DNA from: Aliiroseovarius halocynthiae
GTDB taxonomy: Bacteria; Pseudomonadota; Alphaproteobacteria; Rhodobacterales; Rhodobacteraceae
Assembly: GCF_007004645.1 (NCBI RefSeq)
Contig: NZ_ML660019.1
Coordinates: 1,570,437 to 1,634,436, forward strand
Length of the DNA stretch: 64,000 nt
Direction of reading: 5' to 3'
Part shown: positions 17,979 to 25,501 of the stretch, in pieces
Layout: each line of letters opens with the position of its first letter
Position numbering within the stretch: the first letter of the stretch is position 1
The notes under the pieces: generated by a model
Told to the model about the DNA's origin: nothing
Database searches by the model: none
Seen by the model: the letters and a program-made list of their open reading frames with translations, nothing else
Position numbers and translations under genes: made by a program

Positions 17979-18196
17979 CACATGCCCTTTCCTATGGGTT
18001 CACGCGGCTCGTCTGGGAACGCGCGTGCAAGCTCATCCAGCCGGGATCGCAGGCAGGTGGCAGGTTGCCCCTCTAGCCCGGCCATCACAGCCAATTCGAT
18101 GGGGGTGAGCGCCCAGAACTGATCCGGGCGCAGCCCCAGTTTTCCAAGGCCAAGGCGCATCAGCCCTGGCCAGTCGAACCCAGCAGCCTCAGCCAC
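17978..18196 (-). CDS. orfg10.1: GTA orfg10.1: small tail assembly protein (TIGR02216)
   Basis: 72 aa from a GTG start at 18196, with GAGG upstream. It overlaps the end of orfg10. Matches the short phage_TIGR02216 family: FDWPGLMRLGLGKLGLRPDQ then FWALTPIELAVM. Its position between tube-associated orfg10 and the tape measure is the usual place for a tail assembly chaperone. A +1/-1 frameshift link to orfg10, as in lambda gpG/gpGT, is possible because the frames overlap, but no obvious slippery sequence was checked. Confidence 0.85.
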   Translation of the reverse strand: MAEAAGFDWPGLMRLGLGKLGLRPDQFWALTPIELAVMAGLEGQPATCLRSRLDELARAFPDEPREPIGKGM

Positions 18197-18521
18197 CTGC
18201 GGCCTCGTTGGGCGACAGGGCAAAGGCGCGCGTCAACAGCTGACCAGCAGCTTTTGCGGCCTCAACCGGCCCGCCCTGAATTTCCGCCGCTAGAAGATCC
18301 TGCGCAGTCCCCTGCCAGCCCCCCCCGCGCAGCCCAGCCACGATCAGCGCCAGCACGTCACGGCTTGAGAACTGCCCGCTTTCAAACCGCTCGACCAAAG
18401 AGACGATCGAGGCTTCGCCAAGCTGTTCTTCCAGCTCGGCCAATGCCCCCAACGTCAGTTTCAGCACATAGGATGTACCATCGATCACCAGCGCCACTTC
18501 GCCCGTCCACCGGTTTGTCAT
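18189..18521 (-). CDS. orfg10: GTA orfg10: GTA-family tail protein (gp10-like)
   Basis: 110 aa. It reads MTNRWTGEVALVIDGTSYVL and ELEEQLGEASIVSLVERFE, the conserved GTA gp10 type (rcc01692). It probably acts with the next gene in tail assembly. Two starts are possible, GTG 18527 overlapping the orfg9 stop or ATG 18521; the ATG is listed. Function inferred from position and family. Confidence 0.88.
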   Translation of the reverse strand: MTNRWTGEVALVIDGTSYVLKLTLGALAELEEQLGEASIVSLVERFESGQFSSRDVLALIVAGLRGGGWQGTAQDLLAAEIQGGPVEAAKAAGQLLTRAFALSPNEAAGG

Positions 18522-18523
18522 GA

Positions 18524-18937
18524 TCACAGCGCCGTAAAGGTCAGTTCACCGGCCGACGCCATCGACAGCTCGTATGTCGCTTCGCCGTTATGCGACCCCG
18601 CATACTCGATCGAGGTGATCATGAACGGGCCTTCGACCACGCCAAATTCGGGCACAATTACCTGAAAATTCGGCACTTCATTGTCGAAAAAGATCTGACG
18701 TGCCCGTTCATCGGTCGATGCGTCCTTGAACACGCCCGAGCCCGAGATCGACGCCGATTTCACGCCCGCCCCGCCCAGCAGTTCTCGCCAACCGCCTGTG
18801 CTTTCCAGACTGGTCACATCAACGCTTTCCGCGTTGAAGCTCAGGCGCGTGGCCCGAAGGCCCGCAATGGTCTCGAACACGCCGGTATCGGTCATGTCGA
18901 GCTTGATCAGAAGGTCTTTGCCGTTTTGCGCAGCCAT
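18524..18937 (-). CDS. orfg9: GTA orfg9: major tail tube protein
   Basis: 137 aa, TP901-1/TIGR02126-type major tail protein. Visible family strings are MAAQNGKDLLIKLDMTDTGV and ESTGGWRELLGGAGVKSASI. Beta-rich, expected to form hexameric rings of the tail tube. Good AACGGAG-type ribosome binding site upstream. The sequence and place (after DUF3168, before gp10) match rcc01691. Confidence 0.92.
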   Translation of the reverse strand: MAAQNGKDLLIKLDMTDTGVFETIAGLRATRLSFNAESVDVTSLESTGGWRELLGGAGVKSASISGSGVFKDASTDERARQIFFDNEVPNFQVIVPEFGVVEGPFMITSIEYAGSHNGEATYELSMASAGELTFTAL

Positions 18938-18960
18938 AGGATCACTCCGTTTTGAAAGGT

Positions 18961-19371
18961 TTAGTTGTCTTCGACACGTGCGCGGAAGATCAGGTCGATG
19001 CGACGCACATCCGCGTCTTCAACCCGCCGCGCCCGCGCACGATGAAAGTTCAGATACACAAGCCGGCCACGCGCCAGGATCAGACTGGCATCCACCAGCG
19101 TATCACTGACCGCCGCAGCGACCTCTTTGGCGGCCTGAAAGCCCGCCGCATCGGTGACCACACTGATCGTGACCTCATGCAGCGCGCCCTGCCCGGTCAT
19201 ATCTGACCGTTCACGCACATCCTCTGGTCCGAGGCTGACATAGGTGCCCGTGATGATACCCGCGGGCACTGCGTCATAGATCGCACCGGGCACCAGCGTG
19301 GCCAGGGTCGTATCCGCCGCAAGGCGCTGATAAATGGCCTGTTGCAGGGCCGCAGAAACGCCATAACTCAT
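18961..19371 (-). CDS. orfg8: GTA orfg8: DUF3168 tail terminator protein
   Basis: 136 aa. Reads MSYGVSAALQQAIYQRLAAD and later YVSLGPEDVRERSDMTGQGA, the DUF3168 signature. Such proteins cap the tail and join it to the head. The start overlaps the orfg7 stop by four bases (ATGA). Confidence 0.92.
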   Translation of the reverse strand: MSYGVSAALQQAIYQRLAADTTLATLVPGAIYDAVPAGIITGTYVSLGPEDVRERSDMTGQGALHEVTISVVTDAAGFQAAKEVAAAVSDTLVDASLILARGRLVYLNFHRARARRVEDADVRRIDLIFRARVEDN

Positions 19372-19706
19372 GCCGAGACCTCCTCTTGCGCGAAGCAGGT
19401 CAGGTAATGCGCACCAGCATCTGCCTCGGTCACCGCGAGGATGCGGAAAATCCGGGATCCATCACGGAAGCGCTGATCCGGTTTGGGGCGGGACGGCGCG
19501 CCGTCGGGGGCCGCGCGCACCGTGATCCGAAACGCGATGGACGACACCGTGGCAAAACCTGCGGCGCGCTCGCGTCCCGAGCCCGGCTTGATCTCAGCCC
19601 ATAGGGTGCCAAGTGTCTGCCAACTTTGGGTAAAGCCACCCGCGCCATCTGGTGTGCGCACAGGCTCTTCCAGCGACAGTTTGCGGTTCAGGATGGGGCG
19701 CTTCAT
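19368..19706 (-). CDS. orfg7: GTA orfg7: head closure / head-tail adaptor
   Basis: 112 aa. Reads LNRKLSLEEPVRTPDGAGGF followed by TQSWQTLGTLWAEIKPGSGR, typical of the SPP1 gp16-like head-tail joining fold. It closes the portal after DNA packaging. It overlaps both neighbours by four bases. Confidence 0.92.
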   Translation of the reverse strand: MKRPILNRKLSLEEPVRTPDGAGGFTQSWQTLGTLWAEIKPGSGRERAAGFATVSSIAFRITVRAAPDGAPSRPKPDQRFRDGSRIFRILAVTEADAGAHYLTCFAQEEVSA

Positions 19707-20308
19707 GCTGCGCCTCCACCGCCAAACAGGCGCACGGTGCGATAGCGTTGCAGCAGGGCTGCAATCGCCGCAGGCAGTTCACCCTGCCCAGTCATCGCGC
19801 CATCCGCACGGTTTTCATAATAAGTCGCGGCCAGCATCATCACCGCCTGCGACAGATCGGCAGGCAGATCGCCCCAGGCGGCACCAAAGCCAGCCTCAAA
19901 ACCAATCACCGCCTGTCCGCCCACAGGGATCGCGGGCAAACACAGCCCCGTCGACACAAGGCGCGGACGATGCATGTCTGGCTCCAGCCCGAAACGGGCG
20001 GTGTCGATCGCCTCGGTCCCGCCCATACGGTCATGGATTTCGAGGCTGGTAACTTGGGTGACAGGCGCCACCGGCAAAGCTTGTGACGCCAGATCGCGCC
20101 ATGCGGTCAGGGTCCAGGTAAATTCGCGCGACAGAAGGATCTTTCCGGTGCGGGCCTCGATCGCGGCCATGGCGGCCCGAAGGTAGGTTTCCAGCACCTG
20201 ATCCTGCACCCCGTCATCGGCAAACCCGGTCCCCAGCCGCAGGTGGTCCTTGAATTGGGCGACCGGAATGGCCGTGCCCGGCACTGTGGTCTGCTCGACT
20301 AACATCAT
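19703..20308 (-). CDS. orfg6: GTA orfg6: head-tail connector (adaptor) protein
   Basis: 201 aa. HK97 gp6/lambda-like connector type with conserved VAQFKDHLRLG, then YLRAAMAAIEARTGKILLSR and LPADLSQAVMMLAATYYENR. It sits beneath the portal ring. An unusually long, structured spacer (20309-20472) separates it from the capsid gene upstream, unlike the overlapping genes that follow it. Confidence 0.92.
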   Translation of the reverse strand: MMLVEQTTVPGTAIPVAQFKDHLRLGTGFADDGVQDQVLETYLRAAMAAIEARTGKILLSREFTWTLTAWRDLASQALPVAPVTQVTSLEIHDRMGGTEAIDTARFGLEPDMHRPRLVSTGLCLPAIPVGGQAVIGFEAGFGAAWGDLPADLSQAVMMLAATYYENRADGAMTGQGELPAAIAALLQRYRTVRLFGGGGAA

Positions 20309-20472
20309 GGATCATCTCCGAAATTCGGGCCCCTCACGTCATGTGGGAAAGGGTGGGCGCGCACCGTCCGTATTGCTCGGACGGAGGGGGAGCAGCTAGA
20401 CAACACGGGGGTGGTCGGTGCGCGCCCTGCCCCGTGACAACCCGAAGGCCGCCACGGGATCAGGTCCGGCTC
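20309..20472 (-). other. Structured spacer between capsid and connector genes
   Basis: 164 bases without a gene. A 12-bp inverted repeat (20355-20366 with 20416-20427) encloses a second hairpin (20365-20370 with 20378-20383). It could be an RNA end or processing signal just after the capsid gene, giving more capsid mRNA than downstream message. Confidence 0.45.
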
Positions 20473-21690
20473 TTACGAGGCCGAGAACTTGAGCAGCTTG
20501 ATCGCAGCAAAGTCGCTGACATCACCGCCTACGCGCTTGGTGGCATAGAACAGGACATGCGGCTTGGCCGAGAACGGGTCACGCAGGATGCGCGTGTCGG
20601 GACGTTCCGCGATGGTGTAGCCGTTGGCGAAGTCACCAAAGGCGATCGACATGCTGTCAGCACCGATATCGGGCATATCTTCGACGATCAGGACCGGATA
20701 GCCGATCAGACGGGCAGGTTCGCCTGCCACAGTCGCATCCGACCACAAGAAGCGGCCATCCGCGTCTTTCAGCTTGCGCACAGAACCCACGGTTTTCGAG
20801 TTCATCACGAAGACTGCGTTTGCACGGTAATCCGCACCCAAGGCATAGATCAGGTCGAAAATCGCATCTGCCGGATTGGTGGCGTTAAAGTCACCTGCTT
20901 CGCCGGTGGCCACATAGCCCAGATTACCCCAGGTCCAGCTGCCGTTGTCCACAGCGGTGTGGTTCAGAATGCCCACGGGCTTTTCAACACCGTCGCCGTT
21001 GATGAACGCACCGCTTTCCGCGCGCGAGAACTTGTCCGCGATACGACCAGCCAGCCAGTTTTCGATGTCAAAAGCGCTGTCGTCCAGCAGGCGTTGCGAC
21101 ACTTTCGGCAGGGCCGACAGCTCGTGCAGCGGGATCGAAATACGGTCGATCTGTGGGGTGCCGGTTTCAGCTGTCGAACCGGTTTCCGAAGCCCAACCGG
21201 TGATCAGGTCGCCTTGGTCGATCAGCACGTCATAAGCGGTGCCTTCGACGTTCACCACATTGGCGACCGAACGCAGGGATGCTGCGTTGTTCAGCACACC
21301 TTTGATGGTGTCAGCGGTAACCGGGTCAACCAGATAGCCACCGTCAGCGGCGACCGCCGACGACATCGCTTTGCCTTCCAGATCAATACCGCGCAGCGCG
21401 TCATCGTCACCCGAACGGACATAGGCCTCGAAGGCTTTCTGGTGCGGCGCTTCCAGATCGGCAGCGGCGGCAAGATGCGGGCGGCCCGCGATAGTGTTAG
21501 ATTTGCGATCCAGCATGGTCAGTCGCTCTTCCTGTTGTTGAAGTTTAATGGAAATCTCTTCGTGAAACTGATTGATATCGCTCACGAAACCAGCCAGCGC
21601 GGTCTTCACCTCGGCAGCCGGAGTGGGGCCTGAAACCTGGCCAGCAGGCGTCGCCGACTGGCCCAGAGCCTTCGTCTCTTTGTTGCTCAT
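20473..21690 (-). CDS. orfg5: GTA orfg5: HK97-type major capsid protein
   Basis: 405 aa. HK97-fold major capsid protein of the particle. The first ~100 residues (KTALAGFVSDINQFHEEISI, coiled-coil) are expected to act as scaffold and be cut off by the orfg4 protease. The mature part begins near AADLEAPHQKAFEAYVRSGD. The core is recognisable (VDPVTADTIKGVLNNAASLR, GFINGDG-like FINGDGVEKPVGILN). Start taken at the second of two tandem ATGs, 7 bases after AAGGA. Confidence 0.95.
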   Translation of the reverse strand: MSNKETKALGQSATPAGQVSGPTPAAEVKTALAGFVSDINQFHEEISIKLQQQEERLTMLDRKSNTIAGRPHLAAAADLEAPHQKAFEAYVRSGDDDALRGIDLEGKAMSSAVAADGGYLVDPVTADTIKGVLNNAASLRSVANVVNVEGTAYDVLIDQGDLITGWASETGSTAETGTPQIDRISIPLHELSALPKVSQRLLDDSAFDIENWLAGRIADKFSRAESGAFINGDGVEKPVGILNHTAVDNGSWTWGNLGYVATGEAGDFNATNPADAIFDLIYALGADYRANAVFVMNSKTVGSVRKLKDADGRFLWSDATVAGEPARLIGYPVLIVEDMPDIGADSMSIAFGDFANGYTIAERPDTRILRDPFSAKPHVLFYATKRVGGDVSDFAAIKLLKFSAS

Positions 21691-21724
21691 CATTGGGTCC
21701 TTTTCAGGGGTTCAGATCGCTGGC

Positions 21725-22297
21725 TCAGGCGTTGCGGGCCAGCATCAAGCGCGCATCCTCAAGGGTCGCGGCCAGTTCACGCAAGGTGGTGTCATCGGCG
21801 TCAGGCACGTCGCCCTTTGCCCCCACTCGCGCTGTCGGAAGCATGGGGAACGTGACAAGCGACACCTCCCACAGCTCCAATTCCGTCAGGCGACGTCCGC
21901 CCGTCTGGGTCTTCGTCGACTTCTTGGTGCGATAGCCGATGGATAGCCCGTCAATGGCGCCGGCCTCGATCAGGGCGGCTGCCTCGCGGCCCTTTTCGAC
22001 ATCGCTCAGGATGCGGCCTTTGACGTACAAGCCCTTGGCATCCTCGCGCACCTCGTCCCAGATCCCGATGGGCTGGGCCGGATCGTGCTGCCACAACATC
22101 TTGACGCCGCGCCCCTTGGCCTTCAGCTCGTCCAAAGATTTGCCATAGGCCCCGCGGGCCACAACATCGCCGCCATTGTCGACCTGATCAAAGAAGCTGG
22201 CATAGCCGTCAATCTGGATTCCCTCGGCGGTCTGAACTGTCTCGCCCAGCTTGACGAACTTGTGCTCAAGTCCGAAATCGGTGTGGTAGTCACTCAT
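21725..22297 (-). CDS. orfg4: GTA orfg4: HK97-family prohead protease
   Basis: 190 aa. Serine protease that matures the capsid. Reads IDGYASFFDQVDNGGDVVAR, with the catalytic His region in MLWQHDPAQPIG and the Ser region in GAIDGLSIGYRTKK. The start ATG at 22297 has AAAGGTGC upstream; the longer frame to 22399 overlaps orfg3. It follows the portal gene by only 14 bases, leaving no room for the orfg3.5 found in R. capsulatus. Confidence 0.94.
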   Translation of the reverse strand: MSDYHTDFGLEHKFVKLGETVQTAEGIQIDGYASFFDQVDNGGDVVARGAYGKSLDELKAKGRGVKMLWQHDPAQPIGIWDEVREDAKGLYVKGRILSDVEKGREAAALIEAGAIDGLSIGYRTKKSTKTQTGGRRLTELELWEVSLVTFPMLPTARVGAKGDVPDADDTTLRELAATLEDARLMLARNA

Positions 22298-22311
22298 GGA
22301 ACGCACCTTTC

Positions 22312-23502
22312 TTATTGGTCTTTGGTCAGTGGCGGCAGGCCCAGCAGGCTGCGCTTCTCGGCATCTGACAGGAAACTGGCCTCGGCCACGCGAGACCATT
22401 GCTGGTCACGCTCCGCAGCTAATGCGGGTACCTGATCCAGATCCGGCTTCAGCTTCACCGCCTCGTCCGAGAACCCGGCCAGCCAATGGCCGACACTGGC
22501 CGCGACACGGGATACCAACGGCACCACGGTCAGGCGATAGAAGGCACGACTGGCCTCTTGATAATTGGCGTAAGTTGCGTCGCCCGGAATGCCGATCAAC
22601 ATCGGCGGCACACCGAAAGCCTGCGCGATCTCGCGCGCCGCGGCTTCCTTGGTTTTCTGGAATTCCATATCCGAGGGACTGAACCCCATCGGCTTCCAAT
22701 CAAGCCCGCCTTCCAGCAGCATCGGTCGTCCGGCATTGCGCGCGCCCACGTGATGGCTCTCCATCTCGCTCAGCAACCGGTCATATTGATCCGTGCTTAG
22801 CTGCGCCTGCCCCTCGGCCCCTTTATAAACAATTGCCCCTGACGGTCGCGCCGCATTGTCCAACAGCGCCTTTGACCAACGGCTGGCCGCATTGTGCACG
22901 TCAATTGCCGTGGCTGCCGCTTGAAGCGGAGACAGACCGTAATGGTCATCCTGCGGATGGAAGGCTTTCACATGGCAGATTGGCGACACCCCATCCCCGA
23001 CATGGAACCGGTGCTTGCGCGACCCGACCGTATAGTCATAGGCCACTGGCCAGCCATCCGCCCCCGGTACCAGCGCCATTCGGTCCGAACGCAGAACATG
23101 CAGCTCACGCGGCTGGCCTTCTTCGTCCCTGACGGCTTCCAGGTAACCATTGCCGGTCAACAAAATCTGACCAAAGAATGCCTCAAACAACTCGGCCCGG
23201 CTTTGCGCTGCATTTGGGCGCGCCAGCAACTCCAGAAGCGGGTGAACATCATAGCGCTGCTGGTCGTCCTGCAGCACCAATGGGAGCGCGCTGGCGGCCT
23301 CCGCAATCAGCTTAACCGAGCGAAAGCCGACAGGGTTTGCCGAAAACCCGGTGCGGGTCAGGCTGACCGTGTCGCGCGGGCTCCAGGCCACGCGACCTGC
23401 ATTTCCGTAAGCGATGACCGGCCCGGTGGCCGATGCTTTTGCCTCATTCGGCATCTCGGCCTTTGCGTCATCCGCGCCTCGCTTGAGAAAATCAAATACC
23501 AT
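22312..23502 (-). CDS. orfg3: GTA orfg3: HK97-type portal protein
   Basis: 396 aa. Dodecameric portal through which DNA is packaged and released. Recognised by TRTGFSANPVGFRSVKLIAE, RPNAAQSRAELFEAFFGQIL, TGNGYLEAVRD, and the C-terminal AFGVPPMLIGIPGDATYANY. The ATG at 23502 has AAGGAG nine bases upstream and gives the usual MVFDFLKRG N terminus. Confidence 0.94.
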   Translation of the reverse strand: MVFDFLKRGADDAKAEMPNEAKASATGPVIAYGNAGRVAWSPRDTVSLTRTGFSANPVGFRSVKLIAEAASALPLVLQDDQQRYDVHPLLELLARPNAAQSRAELFEAFFGQILLTGNGYLEAVRDEEGQPRELHVLRSDRMALVPGADGWPVAYDYTVGSRKHRFHVGDGVSPICHVKAFHPQDDHYGLSPLQAAATAIDVHNAASRWSKALLDNAARPSGAIVYKGAEGQAQLSTDQYDRLLSEMESHHVGARNAGRPMLLEGGLDWKPMGFSPSDMEFQKTKEAAAREIAQAFGVPPMLIGIPGDATYANYQEASRAFYRLTVVPLVSRVAASVGHWLAGFSDEAVKLKPDLDQVPALAAERDQQWSRVAEASFLSDAEKRSLLGLPPLTKDQ

Positions 23503-23699
23503 GCGCCTTGGCTCCTTGGTTTCGGTTTCCGGTCCCCCGGCTACACCGGGCAAACCTGTCCTGTCCGGGTGCGCAGCCTCGCACGACCCGAGCGGTCAAT
23601 TCTGTTATCTCGTGATCAGGTGGGGCCCGTGTGCCGGGTGGGCATCAAGGCCCCGCCTTTCGATGTTTGGCACTTTGCCAGTGAGGGTTAAAAAAGCCT
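23503..23699 (-). other. Intergenic region between terminase and portal genes
   Basis: 197 bases with no convincing ORF. It is rich in CCGGG motifs. An AT-rich hairpin, 23686-23692 with 23699-23705 (GGTTAAA/TTTAACC), overlaps the orfg2 stop codon. A further GGGGCC/GGCCCC pairing is possible around 23630-23655. No sign of the small ORF 3.5 here either. Confidence 0.4.
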
Positions 23700-25118
23700 T
23701 TAACCGAGCGTACGCACCTGCGGTCTGCGATAGGACGCAACGGGTTCAATGATCAATTCGTGCAGGGCCCAGACCAACGCATCCACGCGGTCCGGGCTAC
23801 CCTTGCCTTCGTATCCCTGACTGGTCATACGGCACATCTGATCTTCTAGCGCGGCCATGTTGCCCGCATGGCTGACACGCCCTTGTTCATACAAAGCAGC
23901 CACAGGCTCGGCCCGCGTGACCTTGCCCCGCGTCGCGCGCACGGCCTTATAGGGCACCGTTGCGTCGATCTGACGGATCACGCTTTCCACCAGATCACCG
24001 CCTTGGTTGACCTCGGCTACCAACCGGTCCGCCTGATGCCGCTCCATCGCCGCCAGCGCGGCCTCAGCCCATTCCGAGGGGCTGGCCGCCGTCACACTAG
24101 CATCTTCCAGCACCACAGCCTTCCAGTCGCCCGGAGGCCCCTTTGCAAAGACACCCGCGACCACGATCCCACATTCGTCCGAGCCTTTATGTCCGGTAAC
24201 CGGGGGATCCACCGCGACCACGATCCGATCCAAAACAGGCGTGTCCGCCCCCAAACGGTGCTTATCCAGCATCGCCATGGTCCACAGCGCCCCTTCCGTA
24301 TCTTCCAATAGCACGCCGTCCAGCTCTTGCCGCCCCAACCGCGTATCCGCGTATCGCGAACGTACTTCCTCAAGAAAGCTCTTCGCCAGATAGGCGCGGT
24401 TGGCCTCGGTCGGGGCGTGCGTCGTCACGGTCGAGGGGTTTTTCAGGATCTGCTTCAACACCCCCACATTGCGCGGCGTTGTCGTCACGCATTGGCGCGG
24501 ATGCGTTCCAAGACGCAGTCCGAATTGCAACATATCCCATGTGTCCTCGGCCTTCTTCCACTTGGCCAACTCGTCCACCCACGCTGCATCAAACTGCGGG
24601 CCACGTAGATTTTCTGGCTCATGCGCTGAAAACACCTGCGCGATTGCACCGTTGGGCCAGACCAGCCTGCGCCGGCCAGCCTCCCATACCGGGCGGCGAT
24701 CTGGGGGCGAGCATGCCAGAATGCCGCTTTCACCAAATACCATCACCTCGCGCACCTGATCGATGGTTTCGCCCACCAACGCGACACGGCGCGAGCGGCC
24801 GGGGTCCAGCGGCCCTGCCCCTTCGACCTCCGCGCGCACCCATTCGGACCCGGCGCGGGTTTTCCCCGCGCCACGCCCGCCCATGATCACCCATGTGCGC
24901 CAGTCCCCCTCGGGCGGCAATTGGTGATCCAAGGCCCAGAATTCAAATAGATAGGGCAACGCCATCAGCGCCCCATCGCTTAGATCATTCAGGAAGCTCT
25001 CGCGTTCGTCTTGCGTCGCGCAGGCAAGCCAATCGGCGCCCGATTTCATCTCGGGCCTGAGCAAGGTCAAGCTCTGCTGCTCGCCCCCCGCCAAAGCCGG
25101 TTTTACCACTTTGTTCAA
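23700..25118 (-). CDS. orfg2: GTA orfg2: large terminase (packaging ATPase/nuclease)
   Basis: 472 aa from TTG 25118. It packages host DNA into the particle. N-terminal ATPase with Walker A as MGGRGAGKTRAGSEWVRAEV and Walker B as FDAAWVDELAKW; C-terminal RNase-H-like nuclease begins at IVVAVDPPVTGHKGSDECG. The start is uncertain: TTG 25118 has AAAGGAAA seven bases upstream, while an in-frame ATG at 25049 is the alternative. Either way it overlaps the end of orfg1 in another frame. Confidence 0.92.
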   Translation of the reverse strand: MNKVVKPALAGGEQQSLTLLRPEMKSGADWLACATQDERESFLNDLSDGALMALPYLFEFWALDHQLPPEGDWRTWVIMGGRGAGKTRAGSEWVRAEVEGAGPLDPGRSRRVALVGETIDQVREVMVFGESGILACSPPDRRPVWEAGRRRLVWPNGAIAQVFSAHEPENLRGPQFDAAWVDELAKWKKAEDTWDMLQFGLRLGTHPRQCVTTTPRNVGVLKQILKNPSTVTTHAPTEANRAYLAKSFLEEVRSRYADTRLGRQELDGVLLEDTEGALWTMAMLDKHRLGADTPVLDRIVVAVDPPVTGHKGSDECGIVVAGVFAKGPPGDWKAVVLEDASVTAASPSEWAEAALAAMERHQADRLVAEVNQGGDLVESVIRQIDATVPYKAVRATRGKVTRAEPVAALYEQGRVSHAGNMAALEDQMCRMTSQGYEGKGSPDRVDALVWALHELIIEPVASYRRPQVRTLG

Positions 25119-25326
25119 GACGTTTCCTTTCCTCAAATACCGTTTGCATAGCGCGGCGCACTTCCGTCATGGCCTTCGCCAATTCCGGCGTCGTTTCGCA
25201 CCCATCTGTTTCAGCCGCAGACAACTGGCGGTCCAACTCTTTCAAAACACGTAGAAAAAACGCATCCGCAATCTTCAGGTAGTCTTCCGAAGCTGCGTCC
25301 TTCCCCAAGGGCGTGATAATTGTCAT
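24985..25326 (-). CDS. orfg1: GTA orfg1: small terminase-like protein
   Basis: 113 aa. First gene of the cluster. The protein is almost all helical and charged (YLKIADAFFLRVLKELDRQL, then VFEERKRLEQSGKT and AELDLAQARDEIGRRLACLR). RcGTA g1 has been shown to act as the small terminase, lacking specific site recognition, which fits random packaging. Weak ribosome binding site (AGAGG 12 bases upstream). It overlaps orfg2 by about 130 bases if the TTG start is used. A strong terminator lies only 45 bases upstream. Confidence 0.85.
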   Translation of the reverse strand: MTIITPLGKDAASEDYLKIADAFFLRVLKELDRQLSAAETDGCETTPELAKAMTEVRRAMQTVFEERKRLEQSGKTGFGGGRAAELDLAQARDEIGRRLACLRDARRTRELPE

Positions 25327-25370
25327 TCTTGTTTGTTGCCTCTCATGCTCTTGTCCGCACAAGCGACATG

Positions 25371-25405
25371 AAAAAACGGCCCCGGGCGGATGCCCAAGGC
25401 CGTTG
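25371..25405 (-). terminator. Rho-independent terminator between mltG and the GTA cluster
   Basis: On the minus strand the stem AACGGCC/GGCCGTT, with an inner GGGC/GCCC pairing, is followed by six Ts (25376-25371). Two more hairpins precede it (25468-25484 CGGGCG/CGCCCG and one around 25443-25458). It should stop fabF-mltG transcription 45 bases before orfg1. Confidence 0.85.
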
Positions 25406-25501
25406 AATTCACGTCTTCTAGCGTATGTCAGAGACTACACGGGACCGTACGTTCGGTCAAAATGCAACGGGCGTGACCCGCCCGCTGCGGTAAGAAACGC
25501 T

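Noticed and set aside
20341-21633. 430-codon plus-strand frame over the capsid gene
   Set aside because: The minus strand encodes a full HK97 capsid protein in the correct cluster position. The plus frame lacks a ribosome binding site and recognisable motifs.
24985-25136. Frameshift between orfg1 and orfg2
   Set aside because: The two frames overlap, but each has its own start signal and family-like termini, so overlap rather than a broken gene is the simpler reading.
10993-25405. GTA cluster as an active prophage
   Set aside because: No integrase, repressor, replication or attachment sites at either end; flanking genes mltG and cysE are intact. Gene content matches a GTA.
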